64,000 nt of DNA from Spiroplasma diminutum CUAS-1 (GCF_000439455.1 NC_021833.1:62001-126000), one strand, 5' to 3'. Shown: positions 22,483 through 33,915, counted from the stretch's first letter. Notes: a model not told the origin generated them from the letters alone. A program made the numbers and translations.

Positions 22483-22895
22483 GGGGGTGTCCTGGTTTCG
22501 ACAGGATACAGCTGACTCATAACTGCAGTGGTTTGGTAGACCTTAATACTTCTAGGTTTGATAAAATGCAAACGAAGAAAAAAATGAATTTGAAATGCCA
22601 GCATTTATGTTCAATAATGCAACAGCTGGAGTTGCTTTAGCAGCTTAATAAACTTTTAAAGTTTATAGCAGTTCAACGTTAAGAAATGTGTTTGTACTTC
22701 ATTGATTAACGTATTACCTAGTACAATAGAATGAATGATTCTAATGATAAATTTGTTCGAAATACCATCATTAGCGCTATAAATTTAAATCTTGTTGCCT
22801 CTGTTGGTTTGTAGTGTAAGTTAGAGACAACTAAACTGTAGATGTTATGGGTTGGAGTATTTTGGACGCGGGTTCGATTCCCGCCATCTCCACCA
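22483..22895 (+). ncRNA. ssrA: tmRNA
   Basis: Transfer-messenger RNA that rescues stalled ribosomes and tags the unfinished protein. The 5' end GGGGGTGTCCTGG pairs with the 3' end CATCTCC followed by encoded ACCA (acceptor stem 22483-22489 with 22885-22891). The T arm GCGGGTTCGATTCCCGC is just before the 3' end and the GGTTTCGAC hallmark follows the 5' acceptor strand. The tag reading frame begins at GCA 22568. About 413 nt, normal for a one-piece tmRNA. Partner smpB is at 20344. Confidence 0.97.
22568..22648 (+). other. tmRNA tag reading frame (26 codons)
   Basis: From the resume codon GCA at 22568 the frame reads ANEEKNEFE, then MPAFMFNNATAG, and ends VALAA before tandem stops TAA TAA. The Ala-Ala end is the usual protease-recognition tail; the MPAFM core resembles tags recalled for Mesoplasma and Spiroplasma tmRNAs. 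Confidence 0.85.
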
Positions 22896-22938
22896 TTTTT
22901 TTATGTTTAATTGTTATATAAGAAAGGAATGTAAATTT

Positions 22939-24894
22939 ATGAATATTATAACAATATTAATTACATGTCTTTCTTATACAACAATCATAGCTCTTTGTTA
23001 CACAATATTTTGGGGCTTAACAAGACATCTGTTTGTTAAGTTAAAAATCTATTATGAAATATTATTAGGTTTTATATTAGGTTTTATTTCAACATTTTCA
23101 ATTATTATAATGTCACTATTAGGAGCAAATGTTGATAATCTTGGTAGTCTTGGTTTAACAATCTTTTTACCAACTTTTTTATATTGAGTTTCAATATTTT
23201 TCATTTCACCATTTTCAAGTATAGGTATATTAATATGTAATATTTTAAATCTTTTAGTATTTTCTTCTTTATTTGGACAATATTTTGGTAAGCCAACAGA
23301 TACTTGGACTATAATGGTACTAACTTTAGCTTATATAATTCCTTTTTTAACTTATTTATTAAATGTAACTTGAAAAAAATTATCTTATTGATCAAATTGA
23401 TCAATTACAACTATAGTAATTCTTTTAACAGGACTTATTTGAAGTATAGCCACAATTAATACATCTGCTACACTTTTAAATTTAACAAATCTACTTTTTT
23501 GATTAGGAAGTGGTTATTTAACTTATGTATATATTGCAGTTATAAATCAAATATATTTGCATGCTTTAAAATTACAAAATATTGTTACTTATGACAATAT
23601 TTATTATTTAAATTTTTCTTCAGCACATAATCAAATTTTAAATAAGATACAAGAAACAAAAACTAAATATGGTATATATCTAACGTATTTTATATCTAAT
23701 TTTGAAAAATTTGAATCAAAAGTGAGTAGTGAAATTAGAGAAGAAGTTGTGCATTCAATTTCTGAACAAAGTTTCAATCTTATAAAAGATGAATTTAAAG
23801 ATGTAGTTTTTTTTAAACCAAATTATAAAACTTTCGCTGTCTTTATTCCTTTTCAAATGTATGAAGATTTTCAAGAAACTAAAAATAAAGATTTGGAAAA
23901 CATTAAAAAAGTTTTTTCTAAAATGACTACTAATTTTAAGATTGATAAATACAGAATATCTGTAAAATTAAAATCTGTTTGTTCTTATTATGGAATTCAT
24001 TCAAATAATTTAGATACTTTATTAGAATATAACAAACATGTTGCCAATAACCTTTTATTGACATATCAAGAACAGAATGTAATTGTAAACCCAATGGAAA
24101 TTCTTAAAGAAAAAAATCAAAGTAAAAAAATGCTTTCTTTAAACGAAGTTGTTAACTTAAATAAATTTGTTAATCTATTTGAGCCCATATTTTCTTCTGT
24201 AAAAAAAGATTTCCAGTCTTATTTTTTAAATGGAATGATTGAAGGATTAGAAATTAATTCAGACCTTTTTGAACAAAAAAATAAACTTATTTTTGATATG
24301 GGATTACAATCTTATTTTTTAAGATATATCTCATTGCAATCTTTTAAAAAACTCTCTAAACAAAATAATGAAGTAAGAGCTAAGGATTTTTTTATGGATT
24401 ATGACAGTGATTATCTTTCAAGTGAGGAATTTGATTCAGAAGAATTTATTTTAAAACTAAAAAATCTTAAAATAAATTTAGAAAAGATTATTTTAAATTT
24501 TGATTTAAGTAAGGAAGTAGACAATAAAAGAAAACTTCAAAAAAATATTGAAATACTAAAACAAAAATCAATAAGAGTTTCTGTTTCAAATTTTGGTTCT
24601 TTAAAAACTGACTTTGCTTTATTAGACTCGTATAAACCTGAATTTATTTTCTTAGAAAATGAAATTTCAAGAAAAATAAATTATAATAAAGAAAATGAAA
24701 ACATAGTAATCGAAAGTCTTAAAATTGCAAATAAATTAGAAGCAAAATTAATTGCAACTGGTGTAAATAGCTATATAATTTATAAACATTTAAAATCATT
24801 AGGTGTTGAATTATTCAGAGGAGAACTTATTGGAAGTTCTATTGAGCCAAAAGAGGTAATTTCTGATGAACTAAAATACTTATTAAATAAATAA
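22939..24894 (+). CDS. Membrane protein with degenerate GGDEF and EAL domains
   Basis: A 651-residue protein. Residues 1-220 hold about seven membrane segments. Residues 245-370 look like a decayed GGDEF (cyclase) domain: the fold pattern remains, but the GGDEF position reads PNYKTFAVF. Residues 450-645 look like an EAL (c-di-GMP phosphodiesterase) domain whose catalytic residues are lost: DDFG is SNFG at 550-553, AEGVE is ATGVN with Thr607 and Asn610, and the QGY motif is RGE. AAAGGAATG precedes ATG 22939, which follows ssrA by 43 nt. I infer a non-catalytic sensor or scaffold. Fold assignment is from pattern reading only. Confidence 0.65.
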
Positions 24895-24914
24895 TTAGAA
24901 AGAGGATGAAGTAA

Positions 24915-26348
24915 ATGTTAGAGAGAGAAGACAATGTAAAAGAATTAAGTAAGCAAATTGAAGCATTAATAATCTCAAATGATTTAAAAAAATTAAGAGA
25001 TTTAGAAGAAAATAACTATCCACAAGATCTAGCAGAAGCTCTTGAAAAATTAGATGAGAAAATAATTGTTATAGCATTAAGACTTTTTACAACAGATACA
25101 AGTAGTGAAATTTTTCCACATTTAGATGCTGATATACAAGAAGAAGTAATTAGCACAATGTCTTCAAAACAAGTTAATGAACTTTTTACAGAATTATATG
25201 CAGATGATATCGTAGATATTCTTGAAGAAATGCCTTCAAATATTGTTAAGAAAATTTTAAGATCAGCCACACCAGAAGCTAGGGCGCAGATTAATAGTAT
25301 ATTAAAATATAATGATGATACAGCTGGAAGTATAATGAGTGTTGATTATACAAGATTTAAAGTAAATTGAACTGTAAATGAAGCAATAGATAAAATAAGA
25401 GAAAGAGATAATGAGTCAGAAGATCATAATACTTTTTATGTTGTTGATGACTTAAATAATTTAAAAGGAACTATTGAATTAAAAGATTTAGTTTTTTCAA
25501 AAGCTGAAACATTAATATCTGAAATAATGGATGAAAGAGTTTTATTTGCTTATACGAAAGATGATCAAGAGACTGTAGCAGATATGTTTAAAAAGTATGA
25601 TATTACAACTTTGCCAGTTATTAATGTTCAACAAAAATTAGTTGGTATTATTACAGTAGACGATGTATTAGATGTGATTGAAGAAGAAGTTACAGAAGAT
25701 ATTCATAAAATGGCAGGTATTAATCCAACAGATGATGAATATTTCAAAACTAGTGTTTGAAAAATGGTTAGATCAAGAAGTGTATGATTAATATTTTTAA
25801 TGATAACAGCTACTTTATCTCAAATTGTTTTTTCTATTTTTATGCATATTTATTATGTAAAGGATACAAATAATATCAATAATATAGTAATGTTCTTATT
25901 AACTCCGTTATTAACAGTTATTTCTGGAACTACTGGAAATGCTGGAACTCAATCTTCAACAATGGTTGTAAGAGCCTTGTCACTTAGAGAAGTTGAAACA
26001 AAAGACTTTACTAGAGTAATGTGAAAGGAATTTAGAGTTGCATTAGTAACTGGTTTAATACTTGTTAGTGTTAATTTTATTAGAATGATAGTTATATACT
26101 CAATAGAATTCAAAGGTGATCTAAGTGAACCAGTTCTATGATACACAATTGCAACATTTTCTATTTCAATGTATGTTGCATTAATAATGGCTAAATTAAT
26201 TGGAGGAACACTACCAATTATTGCAAAGAAATTAAAAATTGATCCAGCTATAATGGCCTCACCATTATTAACAACAATTGTTGATGCTTTATCAACTGCA
26301 TTATTCTTTGCAATTGGTTTAATTTTCTTTGTAAGTTATATTAATTAG
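24915..26348 (+). CDS. mgtE: Magnesium transporter MgtE
   Basis: MgtE is a gated Mg2+ channel. The 477-residue protein shows the N-terminal superhelical domain (EALEKLDEKIIVIALRLF, then DDIVDILEEMPSNIVKKILR), a CBS pair (second repeat: MFKKYDITTLPVINVQQKLV), a connecting helix and a five-helix pore with GTTGNAGTQSSTMVVRAL and PALL-type AIMASPLLTTIVDALST near the end. AGAGGATG precedes ATG 24915. Regulation is expected to be by cytosolic Mg2+ binding to the CBS/N domains, as known for the family. Confidence 0.95.
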
Positions 26349-26358
26349 GAGAATTAAA

Positions 26359-27009
26359 ATGAGATTAAGAAATAAAAATTGAACAAAAAACTATATTGAA
26401 GAAAATTTAAATAAGATGATAACTCTAAATGGGAAAGTAAATCCAACAAAAGTATTTGATAAAAACCAAGATACTTTTTTAGAAGTAGGTTGTGGTAAAG
26501 GTCAATTTATTATTGGACAAGCTAATAAAAATAAAGATAAAAATTACATAGCTATGGAAAAAGAAACTACAGTGATAGGAGTAGCTTTAAAAAAAGCAAT
26601 GACAACAGAAAGTTTTGATTCATCAAATTTAATATTTTTAAATAGATACGCAGAAAACTTATTGGATATTTTCGAACCTAATTCTTTAAAAGGGATATTT
26701 CTTAATTTTTCTGATCCATGACCAAAGGCAAAACATTATAAAAAAAGACTAACATATATAAAATTTTTGGAAATATATTGGGAGTTATTACAAGATAATG
26801 GAATAATTGAAATAAAAACTGATAATGATAAATTATATGATTTTAGTTTAGAAGAAATTGAAAAATCAAAGTTTAAAATAGTTTACAATACAAATGATTT
26901 ATATTCTAATGATGAACTATTAAAAGATAATATTGCAACTGAGTATGAGCAAAAATTTTGCTCATTGGGAAAAAATATTAATAAAATAGTAATAAAAAAA
27001 GAGGTTTAA
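26359..27009 (+). CDS. trmB: tRNA (guanine-N7-)-methyltransferase
   Basis: TrmB methylates G46 in the variable loop of tRNA using S-adenosylmethionine. The 216-residue protein has the SAM-binding motif LEVGCGKGQFI, the family motif NFSDPWPKAKHYKKRL and a C-terminal IEIKTDND. TAGGAGAAT precedes ATG 26359, 10 nt after mgtE. Its last codons overlap the end of the minus-strand gene at 27006. Confidence 0.95.
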
Positions 27010-27033
27010 TCCTTCAGAGGAACCTCTTTTTTT
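26997..27033. terminator. Bidirectional terminator at the trmB/minus-gene overlap
   Basis: AAAAGAGGTT (26997-27006) pairs with AACCTCTTTT (27021-27030), followed by TTT. The hairpin covers the end of both convergent genes. Confidence 0.8.
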
Positions 27034-27557
27034 GGTGGATTATTTAAAAAATTTAAATATGATTTTTTAAATTCTAAATTTTCTGAAATTAAATATCTTG
27101 TAGTTTCAAAAAATAAGTATAAATAAATATAATTTATAAAAAATAATATAAAAAATATTCATCAAACTTCTTTTGCATTTTCAGATCAACTAACTTTATT
27201 TATCATAGACCCACTTGTCAATTCAATAAAGAATGCTCCAACTGTAAAAATACTAATAAATATTATTATAAATCTATTTTTTATTACATTTAATTCTTGC
27301 TCTTTTGATTCTAAATTTGTAGTAATCTCCATATTATAGAATAACGAAATTGAAGATTTACTTAGATTAGTTAAAGTAGATATTAAGTAAACTAATATAA
27401 AATTAAGATTTATTTGACAAAATAACGATATTTTGTTTTTTGTAGATAAAGGAAGACTTAAAAGTATTATTGAAAATATTACAATAAGTGATAGAGTAAT
27501 TGAACCAAATCAAAGTATTGGTTTTCTTAAGTCCTTTTTAATTATTTTGAAATCCAT
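27006..27557 (-). CDS. Membrane protein, unknown (183 aa)
   Basis: Read from ATG at 27557 with four TGA codons as Trp; AAGGTG lies upstream. Four hydrophobic segments are visible (first: SITLSLIVIFSIILLSL; last: IFFILFFINYIYLYLFF), separated by a charged central loop. It ends NPPKKEVPLKD. No family recognised. The stop overlaps the trmB stop on the other strand by 4 nt, and most of its coding potential is invisible unless TGA is read as Trp. Confidence 0.7.
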
Positions 27558-27633
27558 TTTTTTCACCTTTTTTAATTATATAAAAGATATCGCACTGTTT
27601 TGCAAAAAGATTTTAATAAATTTACAAAAAGTA

Positions 27634-27662
27634 TTACTTTTTTTCAAATAAAGTCATATAAT
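27634..27662 (+). promoter_or_regulatory. Promoter of the nucleoside-transport operon
   Basis: TATAAT at 27657-27662 with TTACTT at 27634-27639, spacer 17 nt. It lies 20 nt upstream of the purine aptamer. A second TATAAT at 27881-27886, downstream of the riboswitch terminator, could give riboswitch-independent expression but lacks a good -35. Confidence 0.6.
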
Positions 27663-27682
27663 AGATTTGTAAATAAAGTAAA

Positions 27683-27748
27683 ATGCTTTTATAAGTCAGC
27701 ATATTGGGCTGATGTTTCTACAATGTACCTATACATTTCTAAAAGTAT
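27683..27748 (+). promoter_or_regulatory. Purine riboswitch aptamer
   Basis: Three-way junction of the purine class. P1: ATGCTTTTA (27683-27691) with TAAAAGTAT (27740-27748). P2: TCAGC (27696-27700) with GCTGA (27708-27712), loop ATATTGG. J2/3 contains TTTCTAC. P3: AATGT (27722-27726) with ACATT (27733-27737), loop ACCTAT. The GG of L2 and CC of L3 can form the loop-loop contact. The base matching position 74 is C (27739), which in this class points to guanine or a related guanine nucleoside rather than adenine. The gene downstream is a nucleoside-binding lipoprotein, consistent with purine control. Confidence 0.85.
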
Positions 27749-27758
27749 ACATAGAAAG

Positions 27759-27804
27759 GAGTAAACTTTTTCAGCAGTGATATTAGAAAGTTTACTCTTT
27801 TTTT
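27759..27804 (+). terminator. Riboswitch-controlled terminator
   Basis: GAGTAAACTTT (27759-27769) pairs with AAAGTTTACTC (27787-27797), followed by seven T residues. ACTTTT in the 5' arm can instead pair with AAAAGT of the P1 3' strand (27741-27746), giving an antiterminator when the aptamer is empty. Ligand binding would therefore switch expression off. Confidence 0.8.
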
Positions 27805-27924
27805 ACAAATATAATAGCAAGAGCTTATTTACGCCAAAACTTAATAAAAATAAAACACTATTAAAATATTTAGGGAAATTTATAATAGAAGATTTATTAT
27901 AAATTATGAAAGGTAAATAATACA

Positions 27925-29304
27925 ATGAAAAAATTAATATCAGGATTAATGGCAGTAGCAGTTGTTGGTTCAAGTGCTTCAACTGTTGTTGCGTGTGTTA
28001 AAAAATATAAACCATACAATGAAATATATCTTGTAACAGATGCAGGAAAAATTAATGATAAATCATTTAACCAATCAGGATATGATGGTGGAAATGAAAT
28101 AATGAATTTACTAGGAGTTAATGAAGATAAACAATACGATGGAATTGGGTATTTCCAACCAGCAACTTTAAGTGAATTGAAAGATGGATACAGAAATGCA
28201 GCAGATTCTGGTGCAAAAACTCTTATCTTACCTGGATTTAAACATAATGAAGATAATTTAAAAACAGCATCAGAACTTATTGGAAAAAACAATGGAAATA
28301 CAATCTTATTAGATGGTACTGCAACAGATGCAAGTGGAAAAGCAATTGAAAACTCTGTTGGGTTCTTATTTAGAGCTGATATATCTGCATTCTATTCAGG
28401 AATGGCTTCAATTATATGATCATTAGCAAATGGAAATTATAATACAGCTAATGATGGTGAATTGAAATTAGCAACATTTGGTGGAATTCCTAATGGAAAA
28501 GCTGTTGATAACTTTATGCATGGTTATCTAGCATCAATTGACGCTTATAATACGTTAAAAGCTGAAGAAAAAGGAAAGGAAGCAATTAAAACTTTACTTA
28601 CATCAGCAGGAGCAGAGGAAAATTCACTTGATAAACTTTTAAATGTAAATGTTTCAAGAATTAGTTCGCAAGACGGAAGTAAAGACCTAGAAAATATTAA
28701 TTTCTTTACTAATAGTTTTGATGCAGGAAAAGGTACTGAAATTTCAAAAAAAATGATTGGACAAGGTGCTAACGTTGTAATGGCAGTTGCCGGTCCACAA
28801 ACTGGAGACTTACTACAACAAATAAGAGAAGCAAATTCAAAAACATTAGTTGTTGGAGTTGATACTAATCAAGTTGATTCTTATCAAACATATTCAGATA
28901 AATTTATTACATCTGCTGAAAAGGATTTAGTATCAGCTACAGTAGCTGGTGCAGCAATGACAACTTATTCAAATAATGAAGCATTTAAAACTGCTGCAGA
29001 TGAACACATCAAAAAAGCTGTTTTAACAGAAGATCAAGAATCAAAAACTGATTGAAAAGGTGAAACAATTTATATGGGTGGAAAATTCTCTCAAGGTGGA
29101 AATAATAAAGTAGATAAAAATTTACATGACGCTATTTCTTTATTATTTAAAGAAGAATATATAATTGCATCTTCAGAATATTATTTTGAAAATGTTAAAG
29201 ACGCTTGAAATGAGAACTTAGCAACTGATTTTATAACAGCTTATGCAAAAACTATTACAGATAAATTATTAGCTGCTACAGGACCAGAATCAGGAGCAGA
29301 ATAA
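27925..29304 (+). CDS. BMP/PnrA-type nucleoside-binding lipoprotein
   Basis: Substrate-binding lipoprotein of a nucleoside ABC importer. The 459-residue protein has a signal peptide ending in lipobox VVAC (Cys24), then DAGKINDKSFNQSGYDGG, the family's purine-binding opening, LILPGFKHNEDN, and later VVGVDTNQVDSYQ. AAAGGTAAAT precedes ATG 27925. It leads the ATPase and two permeases at 29371-33848, matching the known order for Bmp/Nup systems, and is preceded by a purine riboswitch. Longer than typical PnrA (about 350 residues) because of extended loops. Confidence 0.9.
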
Positions 29305-29327
29305 TAATAACTAATAAATTTCAGATT

Positions 29328-29353
29328 AAATAACCGGTTTTTATCGGTTATTT
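29328..29353 (+). terminator. Hairpin between lipoprotein and ATPase genes
   Basis: AAATAACCG (29328-29336) pairs with CGGTTATTT (29345-29353). The T tract after it is short and interrupted, so it probably limits rather than stops read-through, giving excess binding protein over transporter. Confidence 0.5.
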
Positions 29354-29370
29354 ATTTGTAAGGAGGAAAT

Positions 29371-30900
29371 ATGAACCAATACGCAGTTGAAATGGAAAAT
29401 ATATCTATGATTTTTAACAAAACAATTGTTGCAAATAAAGATATAAACTTTAAAGTTAAAAAAAATGAAATACATGCTTTAGTTGGAGAAAATGGTGCGG
29501 GTAAATCTACTTTAATGTCTATATTATTTGGTATTTATGAACCAACAACAGGGTCTATAAAGATAAATGGGAAAGTAGAATCAATTTCTAATCCTATTAA
29601 AGCTTCAAAGTTAGGCATTGGTATGGTACATCAACATTTTAAATTGGTTGATATATTCCCGCTTTGAAAAAATATAGCTCTTGGTGCAGAAGATGTTTTT
29701 GCAAAGACTATTGTTAATTCAAAAAAAATAAAAAGGGATATTAAGGTAATTATAGATAAATATAAGTTCGATGTTAATTTAGATCAAGTTGCAGGTTCTG
29801 CAACAGTTGGAGCCCAGCAAAGAACAGAAATATTAAAAATTTTATATAGAGATGCAGATATATTAGTATTTGATGAACCCACAGCTGTTTTAACACCACA
29901 AGAAATTGATGGATTATTAGAAGTTATGAAAGAGCTTCAAGCAGCAGGTAAAACAATAATATTTATAACTCATAAAATGGCAGAAATATGAAAAGTTGCA
30001 AATTCAGCAACAGTTATTAGAAAAGGTAAAGTTATTGATACATTTGATATATCAAAAACTACACCAGAACAATTAGCTGAAGCAATGGTTGGCAGAAAAT
30101 TAGTTGAAATAAAAAACAATTATAAAAATTCCAAAAATGAAATTGTTTTAAAAATGGACAATGTTACTGTAAAAAAAGAACATAATCATAAAATATTAGG
30201 TCTTAAAAATTTTAATTTAGAAATTAAAGCAGGAGAGATAGTTGCCATTGCAGGAGTTGAAGGAAATGGTCAACAAGAAATAGTTAATTCAATTACTGGT
30301 CTGTCAAAAATTGAATCAGGGGAAATTTTTATAGATGATATGAAGATTTCAAAAGAATCAATTTTAAATAGATATAAGAAGTATAAGATAAGACATATAC
30401 CAGAAGATAGACATAAGCATGGTTTAGTATTAGACCTAAATTTGCTTGAGAATAGTGTACTTCAAGATATATCAGATAGCAAATTTAGTAAATTTGGAAT
30501 AATAAATTTTGCTGCAATTCAAACATATGCACAAAAAATATTATTAAAATATGATGTTAGAAATGCTCAATCAGGTTTTGCAATAGCAAGACAACTATCA
30601 GGGGGTAACCAACAAAAAGTTATTGTTGGAAGAGAAATGTCTGCAGAAAGTAAATTAATAGTTATTTTTCAACCAACAAGAGGACTTGATGTTGGTTCAA
30701 TTGAATTTATACATGAACAAATTTTAAAAGCAAAAGATGAAGGAAAAGCTATTTTACTTGTATCTTATGAATTAACAGAAGTAATGGCTTTGGCAGATAG
30801 AATACTTGTAATTAATTCAGGAGAATTAGTTGGAGAATTTTCAGGTAAGGGTGTTAAAAAAGAAGATATTGGAAGAATGATGTTAGGAAAGGGTCACTAG
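29371..30900 (+). CDS. Nucleoside ABC importer, double ATPase subunit
   Basis: A 509-residue protein with two ABC domains, as in RbsA/NupO-like subunits. The first domain has Walker A GENGAGKST, DEPTAVLTP and ITHK. Its signature loop reads VGAQQR. The second has a degenerate Walker A (GVEGNGQQE), signature LSGGNQQK and FQPTRGLDVGS, the arrangement seen in this importer class. AAGGAGG precedes ATG 29371. It is followed after 1 nt by the first permease. Confidence 0.94.
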
Positions 30901-30901
30901 T

Positions 30902-32953
30902 ATGGATTTTAAATTAAATAGATGATTAAGAAATCAAAAATTAAAGAACAACATAATTAGCGAAAGAACTGTTTCTAAATTAAATTATTTTAAAGCATCT
31001 TCTATAGCAATAATTCTTGGTCTTTTAGCTGGCTCAATAATAGTATTTAGTCAAGGATATAATGGGTTTGCATTTATTTTTGAATCTTTTGGGTACTCAA
31101 TGGATAATGCAACTATAAATAGAACTTTAAATTATTTTACAGTTTATATTTTTATGGGACTTGCTTTAGCATTAGGTTTTAAAGTTGGTATTTTTAATAT
31201 GGGTGGATCAGGACAAGCAATAATTGGAATGGTTTTAGCTATAGCATTAATTGGTTCAAAAGCACAAGCTGATGGTGTTGCATTTAGTGAGGTTGATAAA
31301 AACTTCGTAATCGTAATTTTTATTTTATTTATACTTGGTGGAGCATTGATTTCAATGATTTCTGGGTTATTAAAGGTATTTTTTAATATTCATGAAGTTG
31401 TTACAACTGTGATGATGAACTGAATAGTTTGATATGGAGCTAGATGAATATTAATTGACACTAAATTTGGATGACAAAGTTCTTCACATCAAACTGGATA
31501 TTTAACTCCAGAGTTAAATCCTGAATGATTATCTATTGGTGGAAATAATTGAATACTTGGTTTAACATTAGCATTGATTTCAGTGTTTTCAGTTTGACTT
31601 ATATTATCATTTACTACATTTGGTTACAAATTTAAAGTTGTTGGTAAACAGCCACAAGCTGCTATGTATGCGGGTATTAAAAATAGACAATTTATAATAC
31701 TTACAACAGCATTACAAGGGGTATTTATAGGAATGGGAGCTATTTTTTACTGATTTAATGTTAAAAAAAGTATGTTAATTGGTACTGAGGTATTACCTTC
31801 AATTGGATTTGATGCTATACCAATTGCTCTTGTGGCTTTTAATAATGTTATAGCAATAATACCTGTGGCTTTTATTTGAGCATCATTAAATGCAGGTGCG
31901 GAAAGAGCTAGAGGATTAAGTTTTCAAGGTCTTTCTACTGAAACAACAAGTTTATTTTTTGGATTAATAATATATTCTTCAGCAATCTATATATTATTTC
32001 TGAATTTTAAACCAATTGAAAAAATTAAAAAGTGATTATTTGAAATGAAATGTTATGTATATATTGATTTTAAAAATGATACAAAACAAGAAATAAAAAA
32101 ATTAAAATATGAAAAAAAATTAATTCTTAAAAAAGAAGATATTTTAAAATTAAAATCAGAAATAGAAATTATTAAAAATAAAATTAAAAAACTAAAAAAT
32201 GATACTAGATCTGTTGATGAAATTAAATCTGAAAAAATCGAATTGTTTAAATTAGAGCAGTTATTAAAATCAGAAATAGATAATTATTTATCAATTTATA
32301 ATTCTCAAATTAAAATGAAAAAGCAAGAAATAAATCAATATTATGATGAGCAAAAGTTAATTTATTTAAATAATTCTTATAAAGGAATTAAAAGAAGGGT
32401 TAATAAAGATTTTGCAGAAAAATATTATGGAATTATGGATCAATTTGTGTCATTACAAATTGAGCAATCAGAATTAGTTGAGGGTATTAAAAAGAAAATT
32501 AAAAACGTAAATAAAAATGAAAATATTGTAAAAATATTAAATGAAATTAAGGAAAATAAAAATACTCTTAAAAAATTTAGTAAAAATGAAAGTGCAGAGA
32601 CATCCTTAATTAAAGGAAAAATTATTGATTTAAAAAATAATTTTAAATCAATTAGAAATGCAGAAATAAAAGAATTAAAATTGAAAATTGAAAATATTAA
32701 AAATTCTTATAATCAAAATGCTAAAAAAGTTTTAGATGAATTTATTTTATATAAAGAAGAAAAGACAAAAAAAATGAATTCAGCTCAACAAGAAGCAAAA
32801 ACTTATTTAGAACAAATTAATGAGAAATATAAAATTGAATTTATAAACTTAAAGGAAAATAATTCAAAACATGATTACAAAAATCAGAAACTTAAAATTA
32901 ATATTAATAAATACAATGAGGAATTGGAGGTAATGAATAAATATGGTATCTAG
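30902..32953 (+). CDS. Nucleoside ABC permease fused to a long coiled-coil domain
   Basis: Residues 1-380 form the multi-helix permease of the BMP-type importer (LGFKVGIFNMGGSGQAIIG, FNIHEVVTTVMMNW, then GFDAIPIALVAFNN). The frame continues without a stop through TGA (Trp) at 32033 into about 300 residues dominated by Lys, Glu, Asn and Ile heptads, ending at TAG 32951. There is no Shine-Dalgarno before ATG 32045, so I treat it as one 683-residue protein. Bacterial permeases of this type are usually about 350 residues. The coiled coil should be cytoplasmic. Its 3' end overlaps the next permease by 11 nt. Confidence 0.85.
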
Positions 32954-33848
32954 TTTAATGGAATATTTATCAATTTATTTTGCTGTATTTTCTCTCGCTG
33001 CTTTAGCAGGACTTATTGCTGAAAGATCAGGTGTTGTAAACGTTGGGATAGAAGGTTATATGATAATTGGTGCATTAACTACTTCACTTTTTGGTCAATC
33101 TTTTTCTGAATCAATGGGTAATACAAGTCAAATCATTGCACTACTACTTGGTGCAATAGCTGGAGGAATAGTTTCATTTCTTCATTCATTTGCTGCAATT
33201 AAATTAAAAGCGGATCAAATTATAGCGGGAACTTCTATTAACCTTCTTGCACAAGGTTTTGGTTTATATCTAGCGACTTCTGGTGCAAAAACACAAATTG
33301 AATCAGGATATATTACAATTACATTTGATTCATATAAATTCTTGTCAATTTATTTAATAATAGCAATTTTAGTTACATTAATATCTGGACTTTACTTTTC
33401 TTTTACAAGAACAGGTATGAGACATATTTCAGCAGGGGAAAATCCAAATGCTTTGGAAGCAGCTGGAGTAAATGTTATAAGATATAGAGTTGTTGCAGTA
33501 TTTATTTCAGGTGTTATAGCATCATTGGCTGGGGGAATATATCTTCTAACAGCTGGAAATGCTAATTTCTATGGAACTGCAAATGGTATGGGTTTCTTAG
33601 CCTTAGCAATTATGATTTTGGGACAATGAAGAGTTAAGTTTGTTCTTTTAGGAGCAGCAAGTTTTGCATTATTCTTCTCAATTTCAAAAGCTGTACCAAT
33701 TAATTTAAGTGGTGGATGATTACAAAAGAATAGTAAATTGTTTCAAGTTTTACCTTTTGTAATATCTCTGATTACAATGGTTGTACTTTCTAAGTGATCA
33801 AAACCTCCAGCTGCTTTAGGTATACCTTATGATAAAGCTAAACGCTAA
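32943..33848 (+). CDS. Nucleoside ABC permease, second subunit
   Basis: A 301-residue multi-helix permease with the family segments AGLIAERSGVVNVGIEGYMI, HSFAAIKLKADQIIAGTSIN and GENPNALEAAGVNVIRYR. GGAGG at 32926-32930 is inside the previous gene. It pairs with the permease at 30902 to form the membrane channel; the second protein has normal length and no coiled coil. Confidence 0.92.
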
Positions 33849-33860
33849 TATAATGGTTTA

Positions 33861-33886
33861 AAAAGTTTCTATGGAAACTTTTTTTA
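33861..33886 (+). terminator. Terminator after the nucleoside importer operon
   Basis: AAAAGTTTC (33861-33869) pairs with GAAACTTTT (33874-33882), followed by T residues. Confidence 0.8.
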
Positions 33887-33915
33887 TATATAATATACAT
33901 AGAGGAGAATGATTT

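Noticed and set aside
22852-23187. A start codon at 22852 for the membrane protein after ssrA
   Set aside because: It would place coding sequence across the tmRNA T arm and acceptor; ATG 22939 has its own Shine-Dalgarno.
27433-27651. Plus-strand frame of 72 codons across 27433-27651
   Set aside because: It is antisense to the start of the minus-strand membrane gene and runs into the riboswitch promoter region.
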